In this document: piece by piece, positions 25,490 to 34,298 of the stretch
How the letters are laid out: the number at the start of each line of letters is the position of its first letter
Numbering within the stretch: position 1 is the stretch's first letter
Source of the DNA: JBCCJA01 sp039045975
GTDB lineage: Bacteria; Planctomycetota; Planctomycetia; Planctomycetales; Planctomycetaceae
Length of the DNA stretch: 39,676 nt
Assembly (NCBI GenBank): GCA_039045975.1
Contig: JBCCJA010000036.1
Location: forward strand, 1-39,676
Reading direction: 5' to 3'
The notes under the pieces: model-generated
What the model was told of the DNA's origin: nothing
Database searches by the model: none
The model's input: the letters and a program-made list of their open reading frames with translations, nothing else
Made by a program: the position numbers and the translations under genes

Positions 25490-25572
25490 CAAGACAGGCC
25501 GCAGGGACGCGCCCGCACAGAACTTGGACTCCTACCAGCAGATTACCGAGCCTGCGGAGCATTTACACGGGG

Positions 25573-26256
25573 CTATTCCCCGGCCGCGCCTGCGTCTTTT
25601 CGTCCGATCATCGAGATCATCGTCGGGGCCATCACGTAGGGATGCCCGAGCAGCCAGTCGAAGCCGGGCAGTCTTCCGAGGGCCTTCATCAAACCGGCGG
25701 CGACCGCCCGTCCCCCGCGACCGGCCGCACGATGGGGCGACGTGCGTAGCGGCAGCCTGCCGATGTTCTCATCGAGCGGCTCGAACTCGCCGTCGCGGAG
25801 CGCGGCTTTGCCGCGTGTCGCGTCGAATGTCAACGCCGGGAACAGCAGCTTCACACCCTCGTGGCTGAACCGCCAATAGTCGGACGGGTAGCCGTGGAAC
25901 TGCCACGCCCACGGCACGGAGACGCACAGCACGCCGCCGTCGGTAAGTAGCCGTGTGAGCGTGTCGGCCATCGCGAACGGCTGGGCGCAGTGTTCGAGCA
26001 CGCTCAGACAGAAGATCGTGCCGAACCGTTTCCCGCCGAGGGCGGCGTTGATCTCCTCGAACGGCCGCGTGAGGTCGAGCACGATGTCGACGCCGTCGCC
26101 GTCGGCCATGTCGAGCCCGACGTAGTCGTCGGGCCCGCCCATGATCGCCCGCAGGTCTTGCGTGCTGCCGTAGTTTTTCGAGCCGATCTCAAGGAACGGC
26201 CCGACGAACCGGTCACGGTTCGCTTCCACAAAGAGGTGCTGGTTGCGGTCACCCAC
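25573..26256 (-). CDS. SAM-dependent methyltransferase, class I
   Basis: 227 residues from GTG at 26256, with GGAG 5 bases upstream. The Rossmann-fold methyltransferase pattern is FLEIGSKNYG (motif I region, about 21-30), DYVGLDMADGDGVDIVLDL (acidic loop, about 44-62), FGTIFCLSVLEHCAQPFAMADTLTRLLTDGG (about 79-109), and then a CVSVPWAWQFHGYPSDYWRFS block. The last is typical of a small-molecule or sugar methyltransferase group often found with glycosyltransferases. Substrate unknown. The glycine motif is degenerate (EIGSKNYG rather than E.G.G.G), as in several members. It is followed by ilvC on the same strand with a 106-bp gap on the 5' side. Confidence 0.85.
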   Translation of the reverse strand: MGDRNQHLFVEANRDRFVGPFLEIGSKNYGSTQDLRAIMGGPDDYVGLDMADGDGVDIVLDLTRPFEEINAALGGKRFGTIFCLSVLEHCAQPFAMADTLTRLLTDGGVLCVSVPWAWQFHGYPSDYWRFSHEGVKLLFPALTFDATRGKAALRDGEFEPLDENIGRLPLRTSPHRAAGRGGRAVAAGLMKALGRLPGFDWLLGHPYVMAPTMISMIGRKDAGAAGE

Positions 26257-26362
26257 GGGAACTCCAGCGGTCGGTCACGTGCAGGTTGCCGCGGCGATAT
26301 ACGTGAGAAGCCGGGCGGTCCGACAGTCGAACCGCCCGGCTCCGGGTTCGCTTAGCTCGCGA

Positions 26363-27367
<1,005 letters not shown>

Positions 27368-27432
27368 CGCTTCGTCCTCGTCAAATCTGGGGGTGAAAAA
27401 GAACTCTTAAGAACACGGGCCGTCCGACGATG

Positions 27433-28023
27433 TCAGGCGTCCTCGGCGGCCGCGGGGTCGGCCGTCGCCCGGCCCGACGCCGCGTCGTCGGCCCCGACGT
27501 CCTCGGGGTCGAGCCCCTCGGTGATCGAGCCCTGACGCTGCAGCGCCACCCGCCCCGTCCGGACCATTTCGATGATCCCGAACGGCTCCATCAGCTTCAT
27601 GAACGCCTGGAGTTTGTCCTCCTGGCCGCTCATCTCGATCATCACGTGCGTGTGGCTGACGTCGACGATCCGTCCGCGGAAGACGTCGGTCAGCTCTTTG
27701 ATCTCCGACCTGCGACTGCCGCCGTCGGCGGCCGTCACGCCGGTCTGGACCTTCATCAACATCAGGTCCCGCTCGACGAACTCGCAGTCCGAAAAGTCGA
27801 TCACGCGCACGACGGTGACGATCTTTTCGAGCTGTTTACGGACCTGGTCGAGCGTCCTCACGTCACCGCGGACGACGAAAGTCATGCGGGACAATTCGGC
27901 GTTCTCGGTCTCGCCGACCGTGAGGCTGTCGATGTTGTACGCGCGGCTGGCGAGCATCCCCGAAATGTGCGCGAGCACGCCCGGCTGGTTCGAAACCAAG
28001 GCGGAGAGGACGTGACGCATCAT
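27433..28023 (-). CDS. ilvN: Acetolactate synthase regulatory (small) subunit
   Basis: 196 residues. It binds valine and activates the catalytic subunit IlvB. The N-terminal ACT domain (about 1-75) has HVLSALVSNQPGVLAHISGMLASRAYNIDSLTVG, the classic valine-binding pattern. The ALS small-subunit C-terminal domain (about 85-160) has VERDLMLMKVQ and the MEPFGIIEMVRTG block. An acidic Ala-rich tail (about 170-196) is not usual. The catalytic ilvB is not in the window, although ilvB-ilvN-ilvC is a common order. Tandem ATG codons at 28023 and 28020 make the exact start uncertain by one residue. Confidence 0.97.
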   Translation of the reverse strand: MMRHVLSALVSNQPGVLAHISGMLASRAYNIDSLTVGETENAELSRMTFVVRGDVRTLDQVRKQLEKIVTVVRVIDFSDCEFVERDLMLMKVQTGVTAADGGSRRSEIKELTDVFRGRIVDVSHTHVMIEMSGQEDKLQAFMKLMEPFGIIEMVRTGRVALQRQGSITEGLDPEDVGADDAASGRATADPAAAEDA

Positions 28024-28116
28024 CAGTAACCCGCGGGCGGTGATCGCCTTATGACGGCCGGAGCTTACGAACCGGCGTCAGGTACTCACAACCGACCCGT
28101 CGGACGGCCGACGCGT

Positions 28117-29277
28117 TCAGGCGACGCCTTCGTTCCGGCTTTTCCGGACCACGACGACGCCCACGCCGACGACCGTCAACGCCGTCAACGCGATCGTCCC
28201 CGCGATCAGCGGCATCGGGATGCCCTCGAACGTGTAGCGGTGCCGCAACCGCGACCGCGGGACACGCAGGATCTGCGACGCGTAGCGGGCGTGGTACTCC
28301 TCGACCGGATCGAGCCCGGCGTCGGCCCACGCCTCTTCCGACTCCCGCAGCTCGTTCGCCCACCGCAGCGACTCGGCGACCTCCATCACGAGCTGGTCCC
28401 GGGTCTCGACTACGATCCGCCGCGCCTCGGTCGGCTCGATCGGCACGGCGGACGACCGCCGCACCGCCTCGGCCGCCAACGTCTCGTACTTCTCGCCGAT
28501 CGACGAATCGTCGAACAACATCGCGGCCCGCAGGTACGCCCGTTCCGGCAGCCCGTCGGGCTCGCCCGGCTGACGCCCGCGGACGAGCAACGCGTCGCCG
28601 AGGCATTCGTACAGAAGCGGACGCATCGGCGAACGGTCGCCGAACGCGACCGTCGCCGCCGACAGCCCGAACACGACGCGGTCGATCGCCGGCGCGACTT
28701 CGCCCGCCGTCAGCCAAGAGACGAACCCGTCGCCCTCGCGCGTCCGCATCGGCACGCGGCCCGCTTCGCGAGCGTAAACGGCGACGGTCGCCAGTGCCGC
28801 GGCCCGGTCGAAGTCGCCCAGGGCGTCCGCGTCGATGCCCCGCAGGAGAAACTCGGCGGCGTCACCGATCTCCGCCGCGTCCCACGCGCGGAGGCCGTCG
28901 CGGAACGTGACGGCCGCGTTACCGCGGAACCCGAGCGAGTCGGCCGCGGCCGACTCGTTCGCGAACGGGATGCCGGCCCGCGCACTTGCGATCAACGCGG
29001 GACGGAACAGGGCCGCACGCGCCGGGACGTCCTCGGCGGCACCGACGCGGCCGATCAGGTCGCGGACCGCCGCGGCGTGATACCGCGGCGTGTGGATCGC
29101 GAACTTGCCGGTGATGACTTCCAACGAGCCGGGGAAGCGGTCGGGTTCGGCCGACCAGCGTTCGTAGCTCCAGCCGGCCGGATCGCTCGGCAGGCCCGTC
29201 GGGTCGATCGCCGGCTCCGCACAGAGCGGCGCGGCGATCGCGGTCCACATCGCCAACGAACGTAACGCTCCGCCCAT
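28117..29277 (-). CDS. Secreted protein with C-terminal membrane anchor, uncharacterised
   Basis: 386 residues, not recognised. A short signal sequence (MGGALRSLAMWTAIAAPLCAEP) is followed by a long, mostly helical, Ala-rich domain (about 25-345) with TPR-like features (pairs of helices with A/L/Y spacing such as AAALATVAVYAREAGR and AYLRAAMLFDDSS). A single membrane segment (about 351-378, IPMPLIAGTIALTALTVVGVGVVVV) and a short basic tail (RKSRNEGVA) end it, so the domain would face the periplasm. It lies 64 bp downstream of the DUF481-like gene. A role in an envelope complex with that protein is only inference. Confidence 0.6.
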   Translation of the reverse strand: MGGALRSLAMWTAIAAPLCAEPAIDPTGLPSDPAGWSYERWSAEPDRFPGSLEVITGKFAIHTPRYHAAAVRDLIGRVGAAEDVPARAALFRPALIASARAGIPFANESAAADSLGFRGNAAVTFRDGLRAWDAAEIGDAAEFLLRGIDADALGDFDRAAALATVAVYAREAGRVPMRTREGDGFVSWLTAGEVAPAIDRVVFGLSAATVAFGDRSPMRPLLYECLGDALLVRGRQPGEPDGLPERAYLRAAMLFDDSSIGEKYETLAAEAVRRSSAVPIEPTEARRIVVETRDQLVMEVAESLRWANELRESEEAWADAGLDPVEEYHARYASQILRVPRSRLRHRYTFEGIPMPLIAGTIALTALTVVGVGVVVVRKSRNEGVA

Positions 29278-29341
29278 CGTCTGCCCCGTCGAACGCCGGC
29301 CGTCGAGGCACGATAGGCCGGGGGCCCCGTCGCGTCGCGGG

Positions 29342-30478
29342 TCACGGCAAGATCTGCGGGGCCTTCACCTTCCGGTTCTTGTCGCCCGGCTTGCGGGTAT
29401 AGACGAGCCGGATGCTGGTCGTGACGTCGTTATTGGCCCGCCCGGCGTTCGGCCGCGACTCGTATTCGTGCCGCAGGCCGAGGCGGAACGACCAGCGGCC
29501 GTCCTCGTCGAGCGGCACGACGAGCCCCGAGGAATTAATCAGCCGCACGTCGCCGGCGGCGTCGAAGGCCCGGTTGCCGGTCGTGCGGTGCTCGACGATC
29601 GTCCGCTGCCAGACCGGCCAGCGGAGGTCGACTTCGGCCAGGAGGTTGCCCGTCACGTCGGTCCCCCGCGGCTGCTCGAAGCTTTCGACGACCGCACCGG
29701 GACCGAGCCGCAGGATCAGCCGGTGCTCCTTGTCGTCGATCACGCGGTAACCGGCACCGGTCGCGAACGTGCCGCGGTAGTGCAGGTCGCGAAACTCGTC
29801 GTACTCGTGCCGGGCCGTCCAGAACAGCAGCCAGTCGCCGCCACGGTCGTTGTCGAGGTTCGTGTTTAACCACCACCGGTTCTCGTCGACCTCGCCCTGG
29901 TTCCGCGCGAACCGGCCGCCCCACTCTGCGGCGACCGCGTAACGGCCGCTCCGCCGCTCGAGCAGCCCGCCCGACGTGAAGCGAAAGATCTGGTTGTTGC
30001 CGCGGACCCACGACCCCCCGATCTCGACCCGCCGCGTCCACTCGTTGATCTCCCCGAAGACCTCGTCGGGGTCGAGCGACAGCAGCGTCAACGTCCCGCG
30101 GACGCCGGCCGTCACCGGGTTCGCGTACCACCGCGTCGGTCCGAAACGGGGCGGCGGGCCGGTGTCGTTCGCCGCGGACACGAGCGGCACGACCGGCTCG
30201 GCGAGCGTCGGCCCGACCGGGACTTCGTCCGGCGCGAGGCCGTACTCGACGCGTTCGATCAGGCCCGGCGGGACGGCGACCCGACCGCCCGAGTCGAACC
30301 GCCACCGGACGTCGCCGCCGTCGTCGAGCCCGTCAAAGACGCCGTCGGCCGTCGTGCCGTCGGCGAACGTGATCCGGTCGCCGGCGCACGCGGCCGTCGC
30401 CGCGACCGAGACGCCCACGAGGGCGAAGAGGAAACGGAGAAGGACGCGGGCGGTCGGCCGTCTGGGTGAAAAATCCAT
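29342..30478 (-). CDS. DUF481-like outer membrane beta-barrel protein
   Basis: 378 residues from ATG at 30478. A signal peptide (about 12-32, VLLRFLFALVGVSVAATAACAG) precedes a small N-terminal domain (DRITFADGTTADGVFDGLDDGG), as in relatives. The C-terminal about 220 residues show alternating hydrophobic/charged beta-strands with aromatic girdles (WLLFWTARHEYDEF, GTFATGAGYRVIDDKEHRLILRLGPG, WSFRLGLRHEYESRPN), the pattern of DUF481 outer-membrane proteins. A membrane barrel fits an organism with an outer membrane. Function unknown. It is followed by the anchored protein at 28117. Confidence 0.8.
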   Translation of the reverse strand: MDFSPRRPTARVLLRFLFALVGVSVAATAACAGDRITFADGTTADGVFDGLDDGGDVRWRFDSGGRVAVPPGLIERVEYGLAPDEVPVGPTLAEPVVPLVSAANDTGPPPRFGPTRWYANPVTAGVRGTLTLLSLDPDEVFGEINEWTRRVEIGGSWVRGNNQIFRFTSGGLLERRSGRYAVAAEWGGRFARNQGEVDENRWWLNTNLDNDRGGDWLLFWTARHEYDEFRDLHYRGTFATGAGYRVIDDKEHRLILRLGPGAVVESFEQPRGTDVTGNLLAEVDLRWPVWQRTIVEHRTTGNRAFDAAGDVRLINSSGLVVPLDEDGRWSFRLGLRHEYESRPNAGRANNDVTTSIRLVYTRKPGDKNRKVKAPQILP

Positions 30479-30768
30479 CGCGAGAGGACGCAGGGCGGGG
30501 CCGGTTGATACGACCGATACGACCGGCGCGAACAGCCCGAAACGTCACAACCGACGCGTCCGGCAGCCGCCCGCCGGTCGGCTGGCCGGCATAAACGGAA
30601 CGGCCGGGGCCGGGGCCGCCGGTGACGCTCCGCCGCCGGCGGCCCGGCCGGCCGGCGAGACCTAACTTTCACGGCGGTCCGTTCCCGGACCGCGGGCGGC
30701 GGGCGTAGGCCACGCCCCGCCGCCGACCCGCGTCGGCCCACGCGCCGGCCGCCACCCCCGGACGTCTC
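30479..30768. other. 290-bp divergent intergenic region, GC-rich
   Basis: The gap separates the DUF481-like gene (-) from the coiled-coil gene (+). It contains a 9-bp tandem duplication GATACGACC at 30507-30524 and a long run of CCGG-rich sequence around 30600-30660 with several short palindromes such as GCCGCCGGCGGC. No clear promoter boxes were seen. No open frame of quality lies here. Confidence 0.45.
30507..30524. repeat. Tandem 9-bp duplication GATACGACC
   Basis: GATACGACC at 30507-30515 is followed directly by an identical copy at 30516-30524, in the DUF481-like gene upstream region. It may be a small slippage product or a binding site pair. Confidence 0.45.
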
Positions 30769-31761
30769 ATGTCAGCGTCGGTCAAGGACCTCGAGGCCCG
30801 AATCGCGGAGCGCGACGCAACCGTCGCGGCGCTGACGATGCGGCTGGAGCAGGCCGCCGAGCAGCTCGACCGCGTCCAGCGACTCGGCCCGCAGGGCCGA
30901 TCGGGACGCGGCGACAGCACCGCTGCCGCCGTCGACCTGCGTGGCATCGAAACGGCCCTCGACGGCTTCCGCGGCGCCGACTGCCACGCGTCGCTGGGGC
31001 GGCTGGAGATGCAACTCGCCGAGCTGCGTGACCTCGTCGCCTCGGGCGTTTCGGTCGCGGGCCCGGACTACGCCCCGACGACCGATTACAGCGCGTCGGC
31101 GGTTGTATCACCGGCAGAACCTGAGGACGCCGCGGCGGCTCCGTCCGAGCCCGCCGCCGACGACGGCGTCGATTGGGCGGCGATGAAGGCCCGTCTGCTC
31201 GGCGTCCCGGTCGAGGAACTCGCCGAAGAGACGAGGCCCGAAGTCGAAGCGGTCGAGTCCGAGGTGGCGGAAGCGGACGAAATCCCCGCCGAGTCCGAAG
31301 AAACGCCGCGGGAATCCACGAGTCCCGACGACCTCGTCGCGGCCGACGCCGAACTCGACCCGATCTTCAAACAGCCGATCGAACCGCCCGCACCGTTCGA
31401 CGCCGAGCAGGCCGACGCCGACCTCCTCCGGGCCGCCGTCGAGGAACGCGACGCGTTCATCTCCGAGCTGCTCGGCCGGTACCGGAAACTGATCCAGGCC
31501 GGGCGTCCGATCGACCGTTGGGCCGACCTCGCGGCCGTGCCGGCGGGGCTGACCGATCGGCTCAAGGGCCTCGAACTGCGGCTGACGCAGGCGTTGCGGG
31601 CGACCGAAGTCGAACTGTCGCTCGAACGCGCCAAGCTCGGTCGCGAGTGGGCCCGGATTCGTCAGGCAGAGCCGGTCGCCCCCTCCGACGCGGGCGACGC
31701 CGACGAGCAGGACGGCGACCGCACCGAGAAACGGTGGTCACGGATCCTCGGCCGCAAGTGA
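30769..31761 (+). CDS. Acidic coiled-coil protein, uncharacterised
   Basis: 330 residues, not recognised. Residues 3-42 are a predicted coiled coil (KDLEARIAERDATVAALTMRLEQAAEQLDRVQ). A second stretch (about 218-310) is also helical and charged (AAVEERDAFISELLGRYRKLIQ and LKGLELRLTQALRATEVELSLERAKLGREWARIRQ). Between them lies an Asp/Glu/Ala/Pro-rich, probably disordered region (about 100-200) that contains VDWAAMKARLLGVPVEELAEE. No signal or membrane segment, so cytoplasmic. Start is ATG at 30769 with no clear ribosome site. It stands alone on the plus strand; its last 24 bases overlap the cyclotransferase gene on the opposite strand. Confidence 0.65.
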   Translation: MSASVKDLEARIAERDATVAALTMRLEQAAEQLDRVQRLGPQGRSGRGDSTAAAVDLRGIETALDGFRGADCHASLGRLEMQLAELRDLVASGVSVAGPDYAPTTDYSASAVVSPAEPEDAAAAPSEPAADDGVDWAAMKARLLGVPVEELAEETRPEVEAVESEVAEADEIPAESEETPRESTSPDDLVAADAELDPIFKQPIEPPAPFDAEQADADLLRAAVEERDAFISELLGRYRKLIQAGRPIDRWADLAAVPAGLTDRLKGLELRLTQALRATEVELSLERAKLGREWARIRQAEPVAPSDAGDADEQDGDRTEKRWSRILGRK

Positions 31762-32112
31762 TCGACCGGCCGCGACGTACGCGTACGCCTCGACCACCCG
31801 CCCGCCGGCCTCGACCCGGACGACCGCCCGCTCGTAATCGGGCCCGCGCGTGTCGCCCGGTGAGATTCCTTCGAGGCTATCGACGTCGGCCAACGTCTCG
31901 TCGAACCGCGAGCCGTCGAGCTCGAACAGTTCTCCCGAGACCGTCCCGCCTTCGCGGCGGTCGATCATCAACGGCGCGACGACCGCGTAGCCGGGAAGGG
32001 TCGCTCCGCAAACCGCTGTGAAGCGGCCTAACAAGTAGTGATGATTGCGCTCGCCCCGTCGGAGCGTGCCGAAGACGAACAGCGGCAGGCGTCGGACCCC
32101 GTCGACGGTCAC
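31738..32112 (-). CDS. Gamma-glutamylcyclotransferase (AIG2)-like protein
   Basis: 124 residues from GTG at 32112. The family fold is shown by the N-terminal FVFGTLRRGERNHHYLL (the YGTLRRG motif binding the gamma-glutamyl group) and by the later VSGELFELD and DSLEG...DYERAVV blocks; the conserved acidic residue lies in that middle region. Enzymes of this type release 5-oxoproline from gamma-glutamyl-amines or -peptides. The start overlaps the stop of the transglutaminase-like gene by 4 bases (GTGA), so it is coupled to that operon. Its end overlaps the coiled-coil gene antisense by 24 bp. Exact substrate unknown. Confidence 0.85.
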   Translation of the reverse strand: MTVDGVRRLPLFVFGTLRRGERNHHYLLGRFTAVCGATLPGYAVVAPLMIDRREGGTVSGELFELDGSRFDETLADVDSLEGISPGDTRGPDYERAVVRVEAGGRVVEAYAYVAAGRSLAAEDP

Positions 32113-34298
32113 GATTTCGGCCGGCGCGTCGGAACTCTTCCGAGGCCTTCGAGGCCGAGAGCGACCCGTTCGACCGCGGCCCGGTCACGCGAGGGGTCAT
32201 AGCGGACGTCGGCGTAGGCGGCGTACCAGTCGGCCCAAGCCGGGTCGGCGAACTCGTCTCGGAGACGTCGCGCGAAGCGGAGAGGCGGCTCCGACGCGGC
32301 CCGCAACCGTCCGGCCCGCGCCGACAGCCGGTCGGCACGGCGGCGAAGGTTTTCCAATCTGCCGACGAGCGGGTCGATGGCGAGCCGCCTACGCCCGCCC
32401 CAAACCTGATACGACCGCACGCCGAGGTAGGTCGCCGCGAGCGCGATCACGATCAGGCCCGCCGGAGTCCCGGCGCTCCGCAGGGTCGCCAGGAATAGCC
32501 AATACCAGCCGCCCCGCCGGAAGCCGGCGCGGAACCTCAGTAACGCGTCGTTGGCCGTGTCCCAGAACGCCACGACGGGCGGCGCGGCCCGGGTCCGGGG
32601 AATCCCGCTGTCGGCGGTCGCCTCGACGAGGATCCAGCCCCGCTCCGGGTCGTACGCCTCGGCCCAAGCGTGTGCGTCTTCGTTGCGGGCGGTCAGGAAC
32701 CCGCCGGCCCCGTTTTTCTCGGCCGCGACGAAGCCGGTCACGTACCGCGTCGGGATGCCGCGTGCCCGTAGTAAAACGGCGGCGGCGGTCGCGAAGTATT
32801 CGCAGTAGGCGTCCGGGCGATCGAACAGGAAGTACTCCAGCGCGTTTCGTCCCGACGGGACCGTCACCTGCAGGTCGTAGCGGTAGTTGCGGACGAAATA
32901 CGTCTGAACCGCCGCGACGTGCTCCGTAACCGTGTCGCAGCCGTCGAAGACTTCCGCGACGAGGGCCTCGAACCGCTCGTCGCCCGCCAGAGCCGTCGGG
33001 ACCGAGGTCAGTCCCACGCCCCAGACGATCGCGGCCGCCTCGTCGTCGGCCATCGCCGAGAAGTCGGGCTCGATGTACGCCGGGCGGTCGGCGTCGCCGT
33101 CGGCGAGGACGTCGAGCCGGTATTCCTCGGCCGGCTCGCCGCCCGACCGGACCGACCCCGGCCCGGCGACGATCTTCGGGGCCGGCGACGTCAGCCCGAC
33201 CGACCCGGCCGGCATGAAGTAATCCTCCCACAGACCCGGATCGATCAGGCGGACGTCGACCCGCCGGGTTTCCGTCGGATCGCCCTTGGCCACCCGATCG
33301 CGTGACGTCGTGCCGACCCGTTCGGCCCGGTAGCGGAACATGCCGGGGTCGTCGTCCGGGACGCCCTCGACCGGGATCCGCAGCGAGACGTCGCGGTTGC
33401 CGCTCTTCTCGGCCGCGATCATCGCCTCGTCCCACGCGAACGCGCCGGTCGAACTTTCGGTGAAGACGACGAACGCCGACCCGCGGAGATAGACCGGCGG
33501 CTTCAGGCCCGCGACGCGGACGGCCGCCGCCGTCGAACCGGGCTCGACTTTGAGGTCACGCGTGCTGCCGAGCCGGCCGGGGTCGCGGGAGAAGCCGACG
33601 CGGCCGTTGCCGCGCTGCAGCTCGAACAACAAATCGGCGACGAGCCTGTCGATCGACCGCGTGTAATTCCGCAGCGCCGCCGCGGCCGTCAGCGTCAATC
33701 CCGCCGCGACAACGCCGCACAAGACGATCACGACGGTCGGCAGGAGTCGGCTCGACCGGACGCCGCCGACCGCGCCGGTCCGGCCCGCCTGAAACAGGCC
33801 GACGGCGGTGACGGTGAACGCCATCGCCGCGATCTGAAAAAAGAACGACTGCCCGGCCGTCGCCTGCACGTCGCCGGCAGTCACGAGCACGATCACGCCG
33901 CACCAGGCGAACGCCGGCGGCAGGCCGCCGCTCGGCCGCCGCATCAGCAGCATCGCGACCTGGACCGTCATCATCGCTTGTCCGGCGACGTGCAGCAGCG
34001 GCGAGAACTCGGACACGAAGTCGTTCTCGCGCCGGTGGTCGGCGAGCCGCCAGGCGGTCAGGAATACGAGCGCCGTCAGCAAGATCCAGATCGGCCGGCG
34101 GCGACGCGTCGGCATTGGCAGCGGCTGTGTTAACGCGGCCGCCGCCGCCGCGATCACGATCAACGTCGGGAACACCGTGCCTTCCGGGAACGGCCCCGTC
34201 GCCGACAAGATCCCGAACGTGATCGCTTCTACGACGACCATCGCGATCGCGTAGGGCCGCTGGCGGCGGATCACGTCGTTCTCGACCGGCGAGTGCAT
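32109..34298 (-). CDS. Transglutaminase-like membrane protein (TgpA/DUF3488-like)
   Basis: 729 residues. About six hydrophobic segments form an N-terminal membrane domain (about 15-225). A periplasmic domain ends in a transglutaminase-like fold with Cys499 (DAYCEYFATAA), His543 (DAHAWAE) and an acidic residue in LVEATADS. One further membrane segment (about 595-615) precedes a helical, Arg-rich cytoplasmic tail (about 625-729). In this family the third triad residue is usually Asp; here the aligned residue is Glu559, with Asp563 close by. Start ATG at 34298 shares one base with the stop of the DUF58 gene (TGATG). Such proteins occur next to MoxR and DUF58 and have an envelope-linked but poorly defined function. 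Confidence 0.9.
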   Translation of the reverse strand: MHSPVENDVIRRQRPYAIAMVVVEAITFGILSATGPFPEGTVFPTLIVIAAAAAALTQPLPMPTRRRRPIWILLTALVFLTAWRLADHRRENDFVSEFSPLLHVAGQAMMTVQVAMLLMRRPSGGLPPAFAWCGVIVLVTAGDVQATAGQSFFFQIAAMAFTVTAVGLFQAGRTGAVGGVRSSRLLPTVVIVLCGVVAAGLTLTAAAALRNYTRSIDRLVADLLFELQRGNGRVGFSRDPGRLGSTRDLKVEPGSTAAAVRVAGLKPPVYLRGSAFVVFTESSTGAFAWDEAMIAAEKSGNRDVSLRIPVEGVPDDDPGMFRYRAERVGTTSRDRVAKGDPTETRRVDVRLIDPGLWEDYFMPAGSVGLTSPAPKIVAGPGSVRSGGEPAEEYRLDVLADGDADRPAYIEPDFSAMADDEAAAIVWGVGLTSVPTALAGDERFEALVAEVFDGCDTVTEHVAAVQTYFVRNYRYDLQVTVPSGRNALEYFLFDRPDAYCEYFATAAAVLLRARGIPTRYVTGFVAAEKNGAGGFLTARNEDAHAWAEAYDPERGWILVEATADSGIPRTRAAPPVVAFWDTANDALLRFRAGFRRGGWYWLFLATLRSAGTPAGLIVIALAATYLGVRSYQVWGGRRRLAIDPLVGRLENLRRRADRLSARAGRLRAASEPPLRFARRLRDEFADPAWADWYAAYADVRYDPSRDRAAVERVALGLEGLGRVPTRRPKS

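Noticed and set aside
25269..25562. 97-residue minus-strand frame over the His-rich gene
   Set aside because: Different frame, Arg-rich, no signal peptide; a shadow of the His-rich gene.
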